This document shows positions 23,667 through 35,376 of a stretch of DNA of 64,000 bases, piece after piece. Made by a program: the position numbers and the translations under genes. Under the pieces are notes generated by a model, which worked only from the letters and a program-made list of their open reading frames with translations, searched no databases and was not told the origin of the DNA. This DNA comes from Myxococcota bacterium. GTDB taxonomy: Bacteria > Myxococcota_A > UBA796. The stretch lies in NCBI GenBank assembly GCA_029251165.1, contig JAQXDW010000085.1, positions 59,174 through 123,173 of the forward strand. The letters run 5' to 3'. Numbering within the stretch: the stretch's first letter is position 1; each line of letters opens with the position of its first letter.

Positions 23667-25981
23667 ATCGCTCCGAATTGCGCTCTCTATCCCTCGGTGT
23701 GTTCCTCATCAGCGGATCCCTGATCCTCTATGAGTTGCTGCTGACCCGCCTGTTCGCAGTGGTGATGTTTGCCCAGTTTGCTCACCTCGCCCTTGCCCTT
23801 GCCTTGCTTGGGATGGGCGTCGGTGCCACCCTGCAGCACCTCTGGCCCTCGCTCGTTCCCCGCGAGGGGCTCACCAAGCGACTGGGCTGGCTGGCGCTGA
23901 TCCAGGGACTGCTGACCCTGCTGGCGGTCTGGGCAGCGGTGAGCTTCCCGGTCATCGAGCAGTTTGAGACCCCACCGCTGAACTACCAGGAGCGCTCCAA
24001 GGTCCGAGACGATCTCCTGAACACCGGCTGGTTCATGGCCCTGCTGCCGATCCTCTCGGCACCATTCGCTGCTGCTGGTCTGGCTTTCGCGGGCTCATTT
24101 CAGCGCGCAAAGGAACACATCGGCCAGGTCTACGGTGCCGATCTGGCTGGCGGCGCGGTCGGCGCGGTGATCTTCATCCCGCTGCTGTCCTCTCTTGCCG
24201 GACCGGATGCCGTGTTTGTGATCCTCATCAGCGCCGGGCTTGCTGGCCTCGTGCTCGCTGCTGGTCGGATCCAGCAGGGGCTGTCTGCGGCGATGCTGAT
24301 CGGCGGGCTGGTGTTCTCGGTGCTCTCTCTGTCTGGCGAGGTGCTCACCATCCACCGCACCGCCGGCTACTCCGATGATCTGGTCACCTACAACGAGTGG
24401 ACCCCGCTCGTTCGGCTGTCGGTCCACGAGGATGAGCGTCGGGGAACCTACATCCTGCTGGACAACACCTCTGCCTCTCAGGTCTTTCTCGACGAGACGG
24501 AGCTGGAGCGCTCGGCCAGAGAAGAGAACCGATCGATCGTCTACAAGCTGCATGAGCCGGACGCCTCGGTCGCCATCCTCGCCGCGTCAGCCGGTCCTGA
24601 GGTCGCGATCGCGCGGCAGCATGGTTTCTCCGACATCGATGCCATCGACATCGCTGCGGAGATCTTTGGCATCGTGGGCGACCGCTTCCCGGACTCGCCG
24701 GTCAATCCCTACGCCGACGGCAGCGTGGAGCGGGTCTATGCCGACGGGCGCGCGGCGATCCTCCGTGCGGAGGCGCCCTACGACATCATCCAGATGGTCC
24801 ACGCCAACCTCTGGTCATCGGCGGGCTTGCTGTCAAATACCTGGTCCCCGTCGCTGCTGGAGACCCAGCAAGCGTTCGAGACCTACCTCTCACAGCTCTC
24901 TGAAGATGGCACCATCAGCTTCGGTCGTGGCAACGCCACCGATGCCCTGCTGCGCTCCGCCAATGCGGCGCTCAAGGCCCGCGGCGCAGCGAAGCCGTGG
25001 CAGCACATGGCCTACTTTCGAGGTCGGACCAGCGTCCTGCTCATCAAGCGTCGTCCATGGACCGAGGCGGAGCTGGAGGCGCTGACGACTGCGCTGTCGA
25101 CCTACAACCGCAGCCACGACTTCATCTTTGACACCCTCTCGGAGACCGCTCCGAAGCCCTTCACCCGGATGATCAACCGCGCTGGGGTCATGACCGATGA
25201 CCGTCCCTACCTCGACAGCCCGGAGATGGTCGGCAGCGCGCTGAAGGCGGCATTCTCACAGATGCAGGGGGAGAGCGAGGAGCCGATGGCGGTGCTGTAC
25301 CGCTCGGTGGTCATCCAGCTCGCCTTCGTGCTCGCCGCGGGGATGATGTTCCTCGGCGTGCCGCTCATCTGGCGGGGGCGTTCCGATCTGTCGGGGGTCA
25401 AGCGGGTCGGGCGGGGGATCGTCTACATCGCCGGCCTTGGCTACGGCTACCTCGCCGTTGAGATTGTGCTCATCCATGAGCTGGTCCTGTTCGTCGGACA
25501 CCCGACCTACGCGATCACTGCGGTTGTGCTGGGCATGCTGCTGTCGTCGGGGCTGGGCAGCGTGCTCGCCGGCAGGCTGACCGGCGACGCCGCCGCCCTG
25601 ACTCGAAAGCTCCAGTGGGTGCTGGTGGCGGTCGTGATCTTTGGTGCGCTGCAGGCCGCGGTCATCGCACCGCTGCTGTACTCCGCTGCGCTGACCTTGC
25701 CCCTGGCCGCGCGGGTCGCGATTACCCTGCTGGCGATGACGCCGCTGGGCCTGGTGATGGGCATGCCGTTCTCGCTCGGCCTCCGGATCCTGCCCGCCAG
25801 CAGCGGCGGAGCGATTCCGTGGTTCTGGGCAATTAATGGCTGGATGAGCGTAGTCGCGAGCTTGCTCAGCGTCTTGATCAGTCGCCTGTATGGATACTCC
25901 ACGGCGCTCGTCGTCGCGCTGCTCGCCTACGGGCTGTGTCTGGCGATGGCCAGCCAGCTTCAGCACATCCGCCGAGACTGA
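23663..25981 (+). CDS. Membrane protein with central spermidine-synthase-like domain
   Basis: This 772-residue protein has N-terminal membrane segments (about 12-230), a soluble middle region (about 235-530) and C-terminal membrane segments (about 545-770). This is the layout of the large MFS-like proteins with an internal spermidine synthase-type Rossmann domain. The SAM site is not well preserved: where a GGG motif is expected there is VAILAASAGPEVAIARQHG (near 310), followed by an acidic strand end DAIDIAAE. The late motif MTDDRPYLDSPEM (near 515) matches the DDRPxxE signature of this group. Substrate and activity are unknown. It is the last gene of the operon from 22423. Confidence 0.7.
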   Translation: MNRSELRSLSLGVFLISGSLILYELLLTRLFAVVMFAQFAHLALALALLGMGVGATLQHLWPSLVPREGLTKRLGWLALIQGLLTLLAVWAAVSFPVIEQFETPPLNYQERSKVRDDLLNTGWFMALLPILSAPFAAAGLAFAGSFQRAKEHIGQVYGADLAGGAVGAVIFIPLLSSLAGPDAVFVILISAGLAGLVLAAGRIQQGLSAAMLIGGLVFSVLSLSGEVLTIHRTAGYSDDLVTYNEWTPLVRLSVHEDERRGTYILLDNTSASQVFLDETELERSAREENRSIVYKLHEPDASVAILAASAGPEVAIARQHGFSDIDAIDIAAEIFGIVGDRFPDSPVNPYADGSVERVYADGRAAILRAEAPYDIIQMVHANLWSSAGLLSNTWSPSLLETQQAFETYLSQLSEDGTISFGRGNATDALLRSANAALKARGAAKPWQHMAYFRGRTSVLLIKRRPWTEAELEALTTALSTYNRSHDFIFDTLSETAPKPFTRMINRAGVMTDDRPYLDSPEMVGSALKAAFSQMQGESEEPMAVLYRSVVIQLAFVLAAGMMFLGVPLIWRGRSDLSGVKRVGRGIVYIAGLGYGYLAVEIVLIHELVLFVGHPTYAITAVVLGMLLSSGLGSVLAGRLTGDAAALTRKLQWVLVAVVIFGALQAAVIAPLLYSAALTLPLAARVAITLLAMTPLGLVMGMPFSLGLRILPASSGGAIPWFWAINGWMSVVASLLSVLISRLYGYSTALVVALLAYGLCLAMASQLQHIRRD

Positions 25982-25987
25982 GCGGGT

Positions 25988-27355
25988 CTACTCCAGGTAG
26001 CCGGCAGCGCGGAGGGCCTCGGTCACCGACTGATCGACCTCGTCTTCCTCACCCGCATCCGCCTGAACCGCAGCGGCAAGCTCCAGCAGCTCTGAGAGCC
26101 GGGGGTGACCCTCTGCGGACAGGGGGGTCTCCTCGTCGGGATCGATCGAGAGGTCGAAGCGCATGATCCGAGGCTCGACGGCCTTGGCTTCCAGGGTCCA
26201 GATGAGCTTGTCGTTGCCGTCCCACAGCGCAGCGGAGGTCGCACAGAAAGCCTCACCACGGGTCATGTAGCAGCGGCGTACGTGGGGCCAGGACATCACG
26301 ACCGGTGGAGTGAGGGCTGCTGGTAGTGCGCCGTCCCGAGCGAGGTGGAAGGCATGCAAGGCATTGATCGGACCTTCTGGTAAGTCTGCTCCGCGCACCA
26401 GCAGCGGCACCCGGACGTTGGACTCCCAGACGTAGTGGCCATGATCGAGCAGGCCGTGCTCTCCGAGCATCTCCCCGTGATCGGAGGTGATGACGACGCG
26501 ACAGTCTTCCCCGCACCGGCCGCTCTCCTCAAGCGCTGCCAGCACCCGTCCGAGCGTCTGATCTGCCCGCCAGGTGTTGTAGGCGTACAGGCTGTCGATG
26601 TCGGCATCGAACGCCGCCTGCTCTTCCGCCGAGAGCTGGCCCTCGACGTACTGTCGCCACGGGTCGTTCTCCTTGAGCTTGGCGTACTTCAGCAGCGCGC
26701 GATCTCCCGCTTCTGCCCAGCCCATGTTGGCGGGAACCTGCTCCCAGCGCTGGTGGGCTTCGGCGATGTTGACGAACAGGAAGAGCGGCTCGTCAGCCGG
26801 AGCACTGGTCAGGGATGCGGTGACCGCATCGATCAGATCATCCTCCGCCAGCCGCCCGAACTTCTCGGCAACGGTGGTCTCGTCGAAGCCACGGGTCAGC
26901 CCCATGCTCTCGCTGACGACCGGGTTTCCGGAGAGCGCCACGGTGTGATAGCCGCGGCGGCCGAGCTGCTGAGCAAGGGTCGGAGGGCCGCCCTTCTTCT
27001 TGAGCGGTCGAGAGCGAGAGGACGACCCGGAGAAGTCCTTTACCCCGCTGGTGATCTCGTGAGCACCGTGCTCCAGTGGAGTCATGCCGGTAAAGAAGCT
27101 GGCGTGGCTGGGGAGGGTCCAGGAGCCCGGCGCGACGGCACCGCAGGTCCACGATGCCGTCTGGGCAAAGGCCTCAAGGTTGGGCGATGTCGGTCGAGCC
27201 TCACCACACAGGGAGAGGTAGTCGGAGCGCACGGTGTCCAGGACGATCAGGACGACGTCTGGCTGTGGGGTGGCGTCTTGCATGGCGAGCAGTGTCACTC
27301 CCGCCAGGACCGTCGCGCCCAGTCCTGCCACCGCCAGCTTCTTGACATTGCTCAT
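25988..27355 (-). CDS. Sulfatase-family hydrolase, exported
   Basis: This 455-residue protein has an N-terminal hydrophobic signal or anchor (LAVAGLGATVLAGVTLLAM), then the alkaline phosphatase/sulfatase fold: VVLIVLDTVRSD (first metal Asp), PGSWTLPSHASFFTG where the nucleophile should be, and VVITSDHGEMLGEHGLLDHGHYVWE (metal Asp and His). The formylglycine consensus C/S-x-P-x-R is not seen. The PSH motif instead suggests Thr/Ser chemistry, as in sulfatase-like phosphoesterases. Periplasmic or surface cleavage of sulfate or phosphate esters is inferred. It ends 7 bases from the convergent operon and begins near the histidine kinase gene. Confidence 0.8.
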   Translation of the reverse strand: MSNVKKLAVAGLGATVLAGVTLLAMQDATPQPDVVLIVLDTVRSDYLSLCGEARPTSPNLEAFAQTASWTCGAVAPGSWTLPSHASFFTGMTPLEHGAHEITSGVKDFSGSSSRSRPLKKKGGPPTLAQQLGRRGYHTVALSGNPVVSESMGLTRGFDETTVAEKFGRLAEDDLIDAVTASLTSAPADEPLFLFVNIAEAHQRWEQVPANMGWAEAGDRALLKYAKLKENDPWRQYVEGQLSAEEQAAFDADIDSLYAYNTWRADQTLGRVLAALEESGRCGEDCRVVITSDHGEMLGEHGLLDHGHYVWESNVRVPLLVRGADLPEGPINALHAFHLARDGALPAALTPPVVMSWPHVRRCYMTRGEAFCATSAALWDGNDKLIWTLEAKAVEPRIMRFDLSIDPDEETPLSAEGHPRLSELLELAAAVQADAGEEDEVDQSVTEALRAAGYLE

Positions 27356-27364
27356 GGCGGAGAT

Positions 27365-29512
27365 CTATCGCATCGGGCCCATGACTTCCTGCAGCGATTC
27401 AAAGAGCTGTGCGAGGGTGAAGGGCTTGCGCAGCAGGCGCGGCGGCGTGCTGTCGCCGAATTGCTCTTCGATGGTCTTGCCGGTGTGGCCGCTGATGAGC
27501 AGCACGGGCATGTCTGGATGGCTCTCCAGGAGACTGCGAATCAGGACCGGACCGGTGCCATCAGGGAGGATGACGTCGCTGATGACCAGCTCAAAGTCAT
27601 TGCGCTCCTTGAGCCTCTGGAGAGCCTCGGCAATGGAAGCGGCCCCAGTCACGCGGTAGCCAAACTGGGTGAGTGCCTGGGTCATGAACTCGCGGACCTG
27701 CTCCTCGTCCTCGATGAGGAGCAGTGAGTACGGGCTCGGCACGCTGGGGAGCCGGGAGCGAGACGGCACGATGGGAAGCGGCAGCGAGGTCGCGGGCAGC
27801 ATGACGGTGAAGGTGCTGCCGACGCCGAACTCGCTCTGCACCTGGATCAACCCGCTGTGCTCCTGCACGATACCGTAGGCGGTGGACAGCCCAAGTCCGG
27901 TTCCCGCTCCGATGTCCTTGGTGGTGAAGAACGGCTCGAAGAGCCGCGAGAGGGTCATCGCGTCCATGCCCTCACCCGTGTCGGCCACCCGCAGTCGGAT
28001 GTAGTTTCCGGGCGGCAGGCTGTCATCCCCCGCCCAGACAAGGTTGTCGGTCTGAATGGTCAGGATGCCGCCGTCGGGCATGGCGTCTCGGGCATTGACT
28101 GCGAGGTTGAGCACGACCTGCTCGAGCTGTCCGCGATCCGCAGAGACGGTCCACAGATCCTGTGCCAGCACGGTCTCGATAGAGATCCGCTCGCCGAGGA
28201 GGCGATCGAGCATCTCCAGGATGGCGACGAGGGCATCGTTGAAGTCGATGGCGTGAATGGAGCTTGGCTGCTGACGGGAGAACAGCAGGAGCTTTTGTAC
28301 GAGGTCTGCTGCGCGCTCGGCCGCGCGCTGAATCTGAACGAGGTAGCGGTCCACAGGCCCCCCCTCGCTGAGCTGTGCCATCTCGACGTTGCCGAGCATG
28401 ATGACGAGCAGGTTGTTCAGGTCATGGGCGATGCCCCCGGCGAGGGTTCCGACCGCGTCCATCTTCTGCGCCTGGAGGAGCTGGCCCTGAATGCGCCGCT
28501 GCTCCTGCTCGGCGAGCTTGCGGGCGTGGATGTCACGACCAACACCCTGAATACCGATGAACGAGCCGTCTGGAGCACGAAGCAGCGACAGGTTTGCCTC
28601 CAGCCAGCGGGTCTGCTGATCCCGGTGGATGACCTCCAGCTCGACCCGGATGGGCAGCGTCGGTGTCGTGCGCATCAGGGCATGGGTCGCGCCGGTCAGT
28701 CGGCTCTGAGAGCTTGGGGTCAGGACCAGCTCTCCGAAGCGCTCCGACAGCTCCTCAGGTGAGTAGCCGAGGAGTCGCTCTACCGAAGGGCTGATGTAGT
28801 TGATGCGGCCTGCAATATCAGCCGTCCAGATGATGTCGCTGGAGTTCTCCGCGAGGAGTCGGTAGCGCTGCTCGCTGTCCTGTAGGGCCTGCTCAGCATC
28901 CTGACGGATGGTGAGATCTCGGGCGACGGCGACGATGGTCAGCTGGCCGCTGAGCTCGAAGCTGTGGACGTTGAGCTCAAATGGAACATGACAGCCATCG
29001 GAGCGAACCAGCGCGGTCTCCAGGAGCGAGCGTCCGCTCTGGACCAGCTCGCTGATGTGTCTCTCAAGGTCGGGGAGCGCACTGGGGGGAACGATGTCGT
29101 TGAGGCTCTTGGAGAGCAGGGCGTTGCGGGGATAGCGGAGCCGGGCGCAGGCGCGGTCGTTGAGCTCGGAGAAGGGCGTGGGCTGGCCGCGCTGGTTGAG
29201 GGTGTAGACGAACACCGGGTCTTCGCTGCCGTGGAACAGCGCCTGGTAGCGCTCCTGGCTCTCGCTGGCCTGCTGCTGTGTCTTGGACACCCGCCACATA
29301 ATTCGGAACACCAGCCCGAAGATCAGACCGGTGGTCATCAGGACGAACGAGATGTCCTTGAGGTGATGCGCGTTGGTGAGCGGTGCCGCGGTGGTCGCCG
29401 TCAGGAGGCGATCGATGAGCATCATCCACAAGAGGGCCACCACCAGGTAGCTGATGGCGGCCTTGAGCGCGACACGGTGTGCGCTGGATGTCGATGAAGT
29501 CGGGGCGAGCAT
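27365..29512 (-). CDS. Hybrid sensor histidine kinase (PAS-PAS-HisKA-HATPase-REC)
   Basis: This 715-residue membrane kinase has two N-terminal membrane segments (15-36 and 53-73) and PAS1 (about 83-205). PAS2 (about 213-335) has the PYSPEEL-like GYSPEEL block. The dimerisation domain has the phospho-acceptor His363 in GGIAHDLNN. The ATPase domain follows with N473 (NLAVNARDAM), DTGEGMD (511-517) and GTGLGLS. A C-terminal receiver domain (about 596-712) has phospho-acceptor Asp646 in ISDVILPDG. No response regulator lies next to it, so signal and target are unknown. Confidence 0.92.
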   Translation of the reverse strand: MLAPTSSTSSAHRVALKAAISYLVVALLWMMLIDRLLTATTAAPLTNAHHLKDISFVLMTTGLIFGLVFRIMWRVSKTQQQASESQERYQALFHGSEDPVFVYTLNQRGQPTPFSELNDRACARLRYPRNALLSKSLNDIVPPSALPDLERHISELVQSGRSLLETALVRSDGCHVPFELNVHSFELSGQLTIVAVARDLTIRQDAEQALQDSEQRYRLLAENSSDIIWTADIAGRINYISPSVERLLGYSPEELSERFGELVLTPSSQSRLTGATHALMRTTPTLPIRVELEVIHRDQQTRWLEANLSLLRAPDGSFIGIQGVGRDIHARKLAEQEQRRIQGQLLQAQKMDAVGTLAGGIAHDLNNLLVIMLGNVEMAQLSEGGPVDRYLVQIQRAAERAADLVQKLLLFSRQQPSSIHAIDFNDALVAILEMLDRLLGERISIETVLAQDLWTVSADRGQLEQVVLNLAVNARDAMPDGGILTIQTDNLVWAGDDSLPPGNYIRLRVADTGEGMDAMTLSRLFEPFFTTKDIGAGTGLGLSTAYGIVQEHSGLIQVQSEFGVGSTFTVMLPATSLPLPIVPSRSRLPSVPSPYSLLLIEDEEQVREFMTQALTQFGYRVTGAASIAEALQRLKERNDFELVISDVILPDGTGPVLIRSLLESHPDMPVLLISGHTGKTIEEQFGDSTPPRLLRKPFTLAQLFESLQEVMGPMR

Positions 29513-29548
29513 TGCAGGGGCAGTCTACAGCGACTGCACCGTCGGTGT

Positions 29549-30967
<1,419 letters not shown>

Positions 30968-30991
30968 GAGTGTGTCTCCTTTGATCGGGGG

Positions 30992-32614
<1,623 letters not shown>

Positions 32615-32642
32615 TGATGTATATCTCCAAGATAGCACTGGA

Positions 32643-32671
32643 AATATAGTGCATGTTTTAGGGGGTGGCAA
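32643..32671 (-). promoter_or_regulatory. Promoter for boxCB
   Basis: On the minus strand TTGCCA (32671-32666) and TATATT (32648-32643) are separated by exactly 17 bases, each one mismatch from the sigma70 consensus. Transcription would start near 32636, giving a leader of about 22 bases before the boxC ATG. A TGCACTATATT half-operator lies on its -10 box. Confidence 0.7.
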
Positions 32672-32693
32672 CTGTTCCATCATGCAATATAGT
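32665..32693 (+). promoter_or_regulatory. Promoter for boxR
   Basis: GTGGCA (32665-32670) and TATAGT (32688-32693) are 17 bases apart. The -35 box lies almost fully on top of the boxC -35 box on the other strand. The expected start point, about seven bases after the -10 box, falls at 32700, the ATG of boxR. Confidence 0.6.
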
Positions 32694-32696
32694 GCA
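32683..32696. promoter_or_regulatory. Candidate BoxR operator TGCA-N6-TGCA
   Basis: TGCAATATAGTGCA covers the boxR -10 box. TGCA repeats are the recognised targets of the BzdR/BoxR family. An 11-base match to one side of the same element (AATATAGTGCA, 32643-32653) covers the boxC -10 box, so one repressor could shut both promoters. Benzoyl-CoA is the known inducer in the family. Confidence 0.7.
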
Positions 32697-32699
32697 CGC

Positions 32700-33431
32700 A
32701 TGTTGCTTGACGTGATTGGCACCCGACTGAGAGAACGGCGGCTCGAGCTGGGCCTGACTCAAGCCGGAGTTGCCCGTAATGCCGGTGTCTCCCCACGGTT
32801 TCTTGTTCAGCTGGAGGGGGGCAAGGGCAACATCAGCGTCAATCGGCTCGCGGATGTCTGCGCGACCCTCGACCTCCAATTGGAGCAGCTGTTCCGCGGC
32901 CTTGGCCCTGGCGGACCAGAGAAGCTCGCGCTGGTTGGGATGCGCGGGGCTGGAAAGTCGACCATCGGCGCGATGCTCGCCGCTCAGCTGGCGGTGCCGT
33001 TCATCGAGATTGATGTGAAGGTCGAAGAGACCGCAGGCATGAGCCTCTCGGGCATCTTTGAGGTCGGCGGCTCGGGGCTGTATCGGGATCTGGAGCACCG
33101 GGTCCTGGTCGAGGTTCTCGCGGGTGCAGGGCCCGCCGTCTTGGCGACCGGTGGCTCGGTGGTCTCTTCGGTGCCGAGCTGGAAGCTTCTCCAGGAAAAG
33201 ACCCGCACCATCTGGCTCCAGGCTGCCCCGAAGAGTCACCTCGAGCGGGTGGTCGCTCAGGGAGACCTCCGGCCCATCGTTGGTCGGCCCGATGCGCTAC
33301 GAGAGCTAACTGAGATCCTCAGGGCTCGCGATCCGCTCTATGCCATGGCATCGCTGACCCTGGACACGGACTCGCTCGGAATCGATGGGGTTGTCGCGCG
33401 GCTCGCTGCGCTGGTCGGAGAGGCAGGCTAA
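32700..33431 (+). CDS. boxR: BoxR transcriptional regulator (XRE HTH plus shikimate-kinase-like domain)
   Basis: This 243-residue regulator has an XRE helix-turn-helix (about residues 8-62, LRERRLELGLTQAGVARNAGV, then RFLVQLEGGKGNIS). It is fused to a shikimate-kinase-like domain with P-loop GMRGAGKST (80-88) that senses benzoyl-CoA in BzdR/BoxR proteins. It is divergent from boxC, as in known box loci. The ATG at 32700 is favoured because the promoter geometry puts the transcript start there (leaderless). An in-frame ATG at 32682 lies within the operator. The linker between domains is shorter than in BzdR, which is about 300 residues long. Confidence 0.9.
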   Translation: MLLDVIGTRLRERRLELGLTQAGVARNAGVSPRFLVQLEGGKGNISVNRLADVCATLDLQLEQLFRGLGPGGPEKLALVGMRGAGKSTIGAMLAAQLAVPFIEIDVKVEETAGMSLSGIFEVGGSGLYRDLEHRVLVEVLAGAGPAVLATGGSVVSSVPSWKLLQEKTRTIWLQAAPKSHLERVVAQGDLRPIVGRPDALRELTEILRARDPLYAMASLTLDTDSLGIDGVVARLAALVGEAG

Positions 33432-33441
33432 GTCCTCCCCC

Positions 33442-34389
33442 ATGATCGTGCTGACCCTGCACCGGGACATCCCGCTGAGCCCTGACGAGCGCGCCGAGCT
33501 GCCCTCGGGCTGCTATCCGGTGCTCTCCACAGGAGACGCCGTGGCGCGTGCAGAGCTGGACCTGCCGGTTGCCCACATGATCCGGTTCGCTGTCGAGATG
33601 GCCCGGGCGGTTCCAGACGCGGACCTGGAGGCTGAAGAGCGCTCCACGACAGCCGGTGGCGTTGTTCTCCAGGCGGGGGCACTGACCGATCCGTTTCGCA
33701 CCTGGATGCCTGCCCTGCTGCGGACCCGTCTGCCGAGTGCTGCGGCCCTCTCGACGGTGGCCGGCACGCCGCGGATCGATCCGGGGGCGAGCCCAGAGGC
33801 GCCGCCAGAGGCGTCGCCGCTGCCGACAGAGGCTGCTCCAGAGTCAGAGCCACCGGTCGGTATTCCCACCCGAGCCGTTGCTGCACCGTCGCTGCCACCA
33901 GAGCTGGCCTCGTTCATGAATACCCTGCTCTCTACTCCGGCCGTTCGCACTGGCGGCCCGTCACCGAAGCCGGCTCCTGCTGCGCCAGCGAGCACCCCCG
34001 CCCCTGCCAGCGCCTCGACCGGCCCCGATCCCTGGGTGCTGCTGAAGCAGGGAAAGCACGACGCCGCTGATGCTGTCTTTAAGCTGCATCCGCTCGATGA
34101 CGGAGATCGTCACAAGATCCAAGCGCTGCTGACTTCTGGAGAACCAGAGGAGATCGTGCTGGGGTGCCGAATCAGCCGGATCACGAAGCTGCAGTCGGCC
34201 TCTGCGATGATCGGACGGGTCCTGTATCGAGACGAGCCGAGCGTTCGGGTGGAGGCGGCGCGCGCCCTGGGCGTGCTCGCAGCCTCAGCGATGGAGCCGG
34301 CACTGTACATGCTGCTCCGAGATGCCGAGCCCGATGTCCGCCGCGCGGCACAGCGGGCCATCAACCAGATCCAGCGGAGGGGCACATGA
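33442..34389 (+). CDS. Protein with Pro/Ala-rich linker and C-terminal HEAT repeats
   Basis: This 315-residue protein has an N-terminal domain (MIVLTLHRDIPLSPDERAEL, about 1-95) and a disordered stretch rich in Pro, Ala, Ser and Glu (about 105-195). The C-terminal region is HEAT-like (EEIVLGCRISRITKLQSASAM, DEPSVRVEAARALGVLAA, DAEPDVRRAAQRAINQI). HEAT repeats usually mediate protein contacts. It begins 10 bases after boxR and overlaps the methyltransferase gene by ATGA, so it may be read through from boxR, but no functional link to benzoate is evident. The function is not recognised. Confidence 0.75.
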   Translation: MIVLTLHRDIPLSPDERAELPSGCYPVLSTGDAVARAELDLPVAHMIRFAVEMARAVPDADLEAEERSTTAGGVVLQAGALTDPFRTWMPALLRTRLPSAAALSTVAGTPRIDPGASPEAPPEASPLPTEAAPESEPPVGIPTRAVAAPSLPPELASFMNTLLSTPAVRTGGPSPKPAPAAPASTPAPASASTGPDPWVLLKQGKHDAADAVFKLHPLDDGDRHKIQALLTSGEPEEIVLGCRISRITKLQSASAMIGRVLYRDEPSVRVEAARALGVLAASAMEPALYMLLRDAEPDVRRAAQRAINQIQRRGT

Positions 34390-35150
34390 CCGATCCCTGC
34401 GCCGCGCTTGCCGAGTCTCTCGGTGAGCCGGTCACTCTTGATCCCATCGCCGGGAGCTGGTCGATCTTCCAGCTCAAGCGTGGGCACCGATTCTCCACCG
34501 ACGATCTCCTGGTCGCCTGGATCGCCATGGAGGAGCGGCCACAGGCCCGGCGCCTGCTGGACATCGGTGCTGGCATGGGCTCTGTCGGCTTGATGACCCT
34601 TCACGCGATGCCCGACGATGCACACCTGACGATGGTAGAGGTTCAGGAGCTGAGCCACCGACAGGCTCGCGCGACCATCGAACACAACGGACTGTCTGAG
34701 CGGGTGACACCGATCCTCTCTGACCTCAGGGCGGTCTCGCTGCCCCCGCGTGCCTTTGACCTGGTCACGGGAAGTCCGCCGTACATCCCGGTTGGCCGTG
34801 GCGTCATCTCCCCCCATCCGCAGCGTGCCGGGGCCCGGATGGAGCTGCGCGGGGATGTCTTTGACTACTGCCGGACGGCCGCGAAGGCCCTGGCAGCGGA
34901 CGGTGTCTTCTGCTTCTGCCATGCTGCGGGGGATGAGCGACCTGAGCCTGCGGTTGCTGCTGCTGGGCTGACGCTGCGCTGCCGGCAGGATGTGGTCTTT
35001 CGGCGGGGGCGAGCACCGACGATTGCGCTGTTTGTGGCCGGCTGGGGTGGGGAGCGGACGGATCGCGCGCCGCTGGTTGTTCGGGAGGTGGACGGCGAGT
35101 GGACAGAGGCGTATCGCGCCTTGCGAAGTCGCATGGGGTTTGATTCGTAG
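34386..35150 (+). CDS. TrmN6-like tRNA/rRNA adenine-N6 methyltransferase
   Basis: This 254-residue SAM-dependent methyltransferase has motif I RRLLDIGAGMGSVGLM (about residue 55) and the catalytic motif GSPPYIP (about 125), the NPPY-type signature of N6-adenine enzymes. TrmN6 modifies A37 of tRNA1(Val). The C-terminal part (FCFCHAAGDERPEPAVAAAGL) fits the family. It starts at ATG 34386 with GGAGG upstream, overlapping the previous stop. The exact nucleic-acid target is inferred. Confidence 0.75.
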   Translation: MTDPCAALAESLGEPVTLDPIAGSWSIFQLKRGHRFSTDDLLVAWIAMEERPQARRLLDIGAGMGSVGLMTLHAMPDDAHLTMVEVQELSHRQARATIEHNGLSERVTPILSDLRAVSLPPRAFDLVTGSPPYIPVGRGVISPHPQRAGARMELRGDVFDYCRTAAKALAADGVFCFCHAAGDERPEPAVAAAGLTLRCRQDVVFRRGRAPTIALFVAGWGGERTDRAPLVVREVDGEWTEAYRALRSRMGFDS

Positions 35151-35173
35151 CGCGGTGGGCGGCTGCCGTGCTC

Positions 35174-35215
35174 CTCCAGCAGCGTTCCTCCAGCAGCGTT
35201 CCTCCAGCAGCGTTC
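35174..35215. repeat. Three tandem 14-base repeats
   Basis: The unit CTCCAGCAGCGTTC occurs three times head to tail without mismatch (35174-35187, 35188-35201, 35202-35215), in the gap between the methyltransferase and ftsZ genes. 14 is not a multiple of three, and no gene uses it. Confidence 0.9.
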
Positions 35216-35300
35216 CGCTCAGGGGCCGACACGACACCGGCGCTTGCATGAGGATGCTGTGCCGGCCCATTGGGAAGCCGAGATCTGGGATTCCAACAGA

Positions 35301-35327
35301 GAAGCCCCGTCATTCTGACGGGGCTTC
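35301..35327. terminator. Strong terminator between methyltransferase gene and ftsZ
   Basis: GAAGCCCCGTCA (35301-35312) and TGACGGGGCTTC (35316-35327) form a perfect 12-base stem with loop TTC. It separates the plus-strand boxR-side genes from minus-strand ftsZ and can act for both. The plus side is followed by CTATCGG and the minus side by TCTGTTGG. Confidence 0.8.
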
Positions 35328-35376
35328 CTATCGGCTGAGGGACGAAGCGCGCCCCTCAGCAGTCACCACAGCCGAC

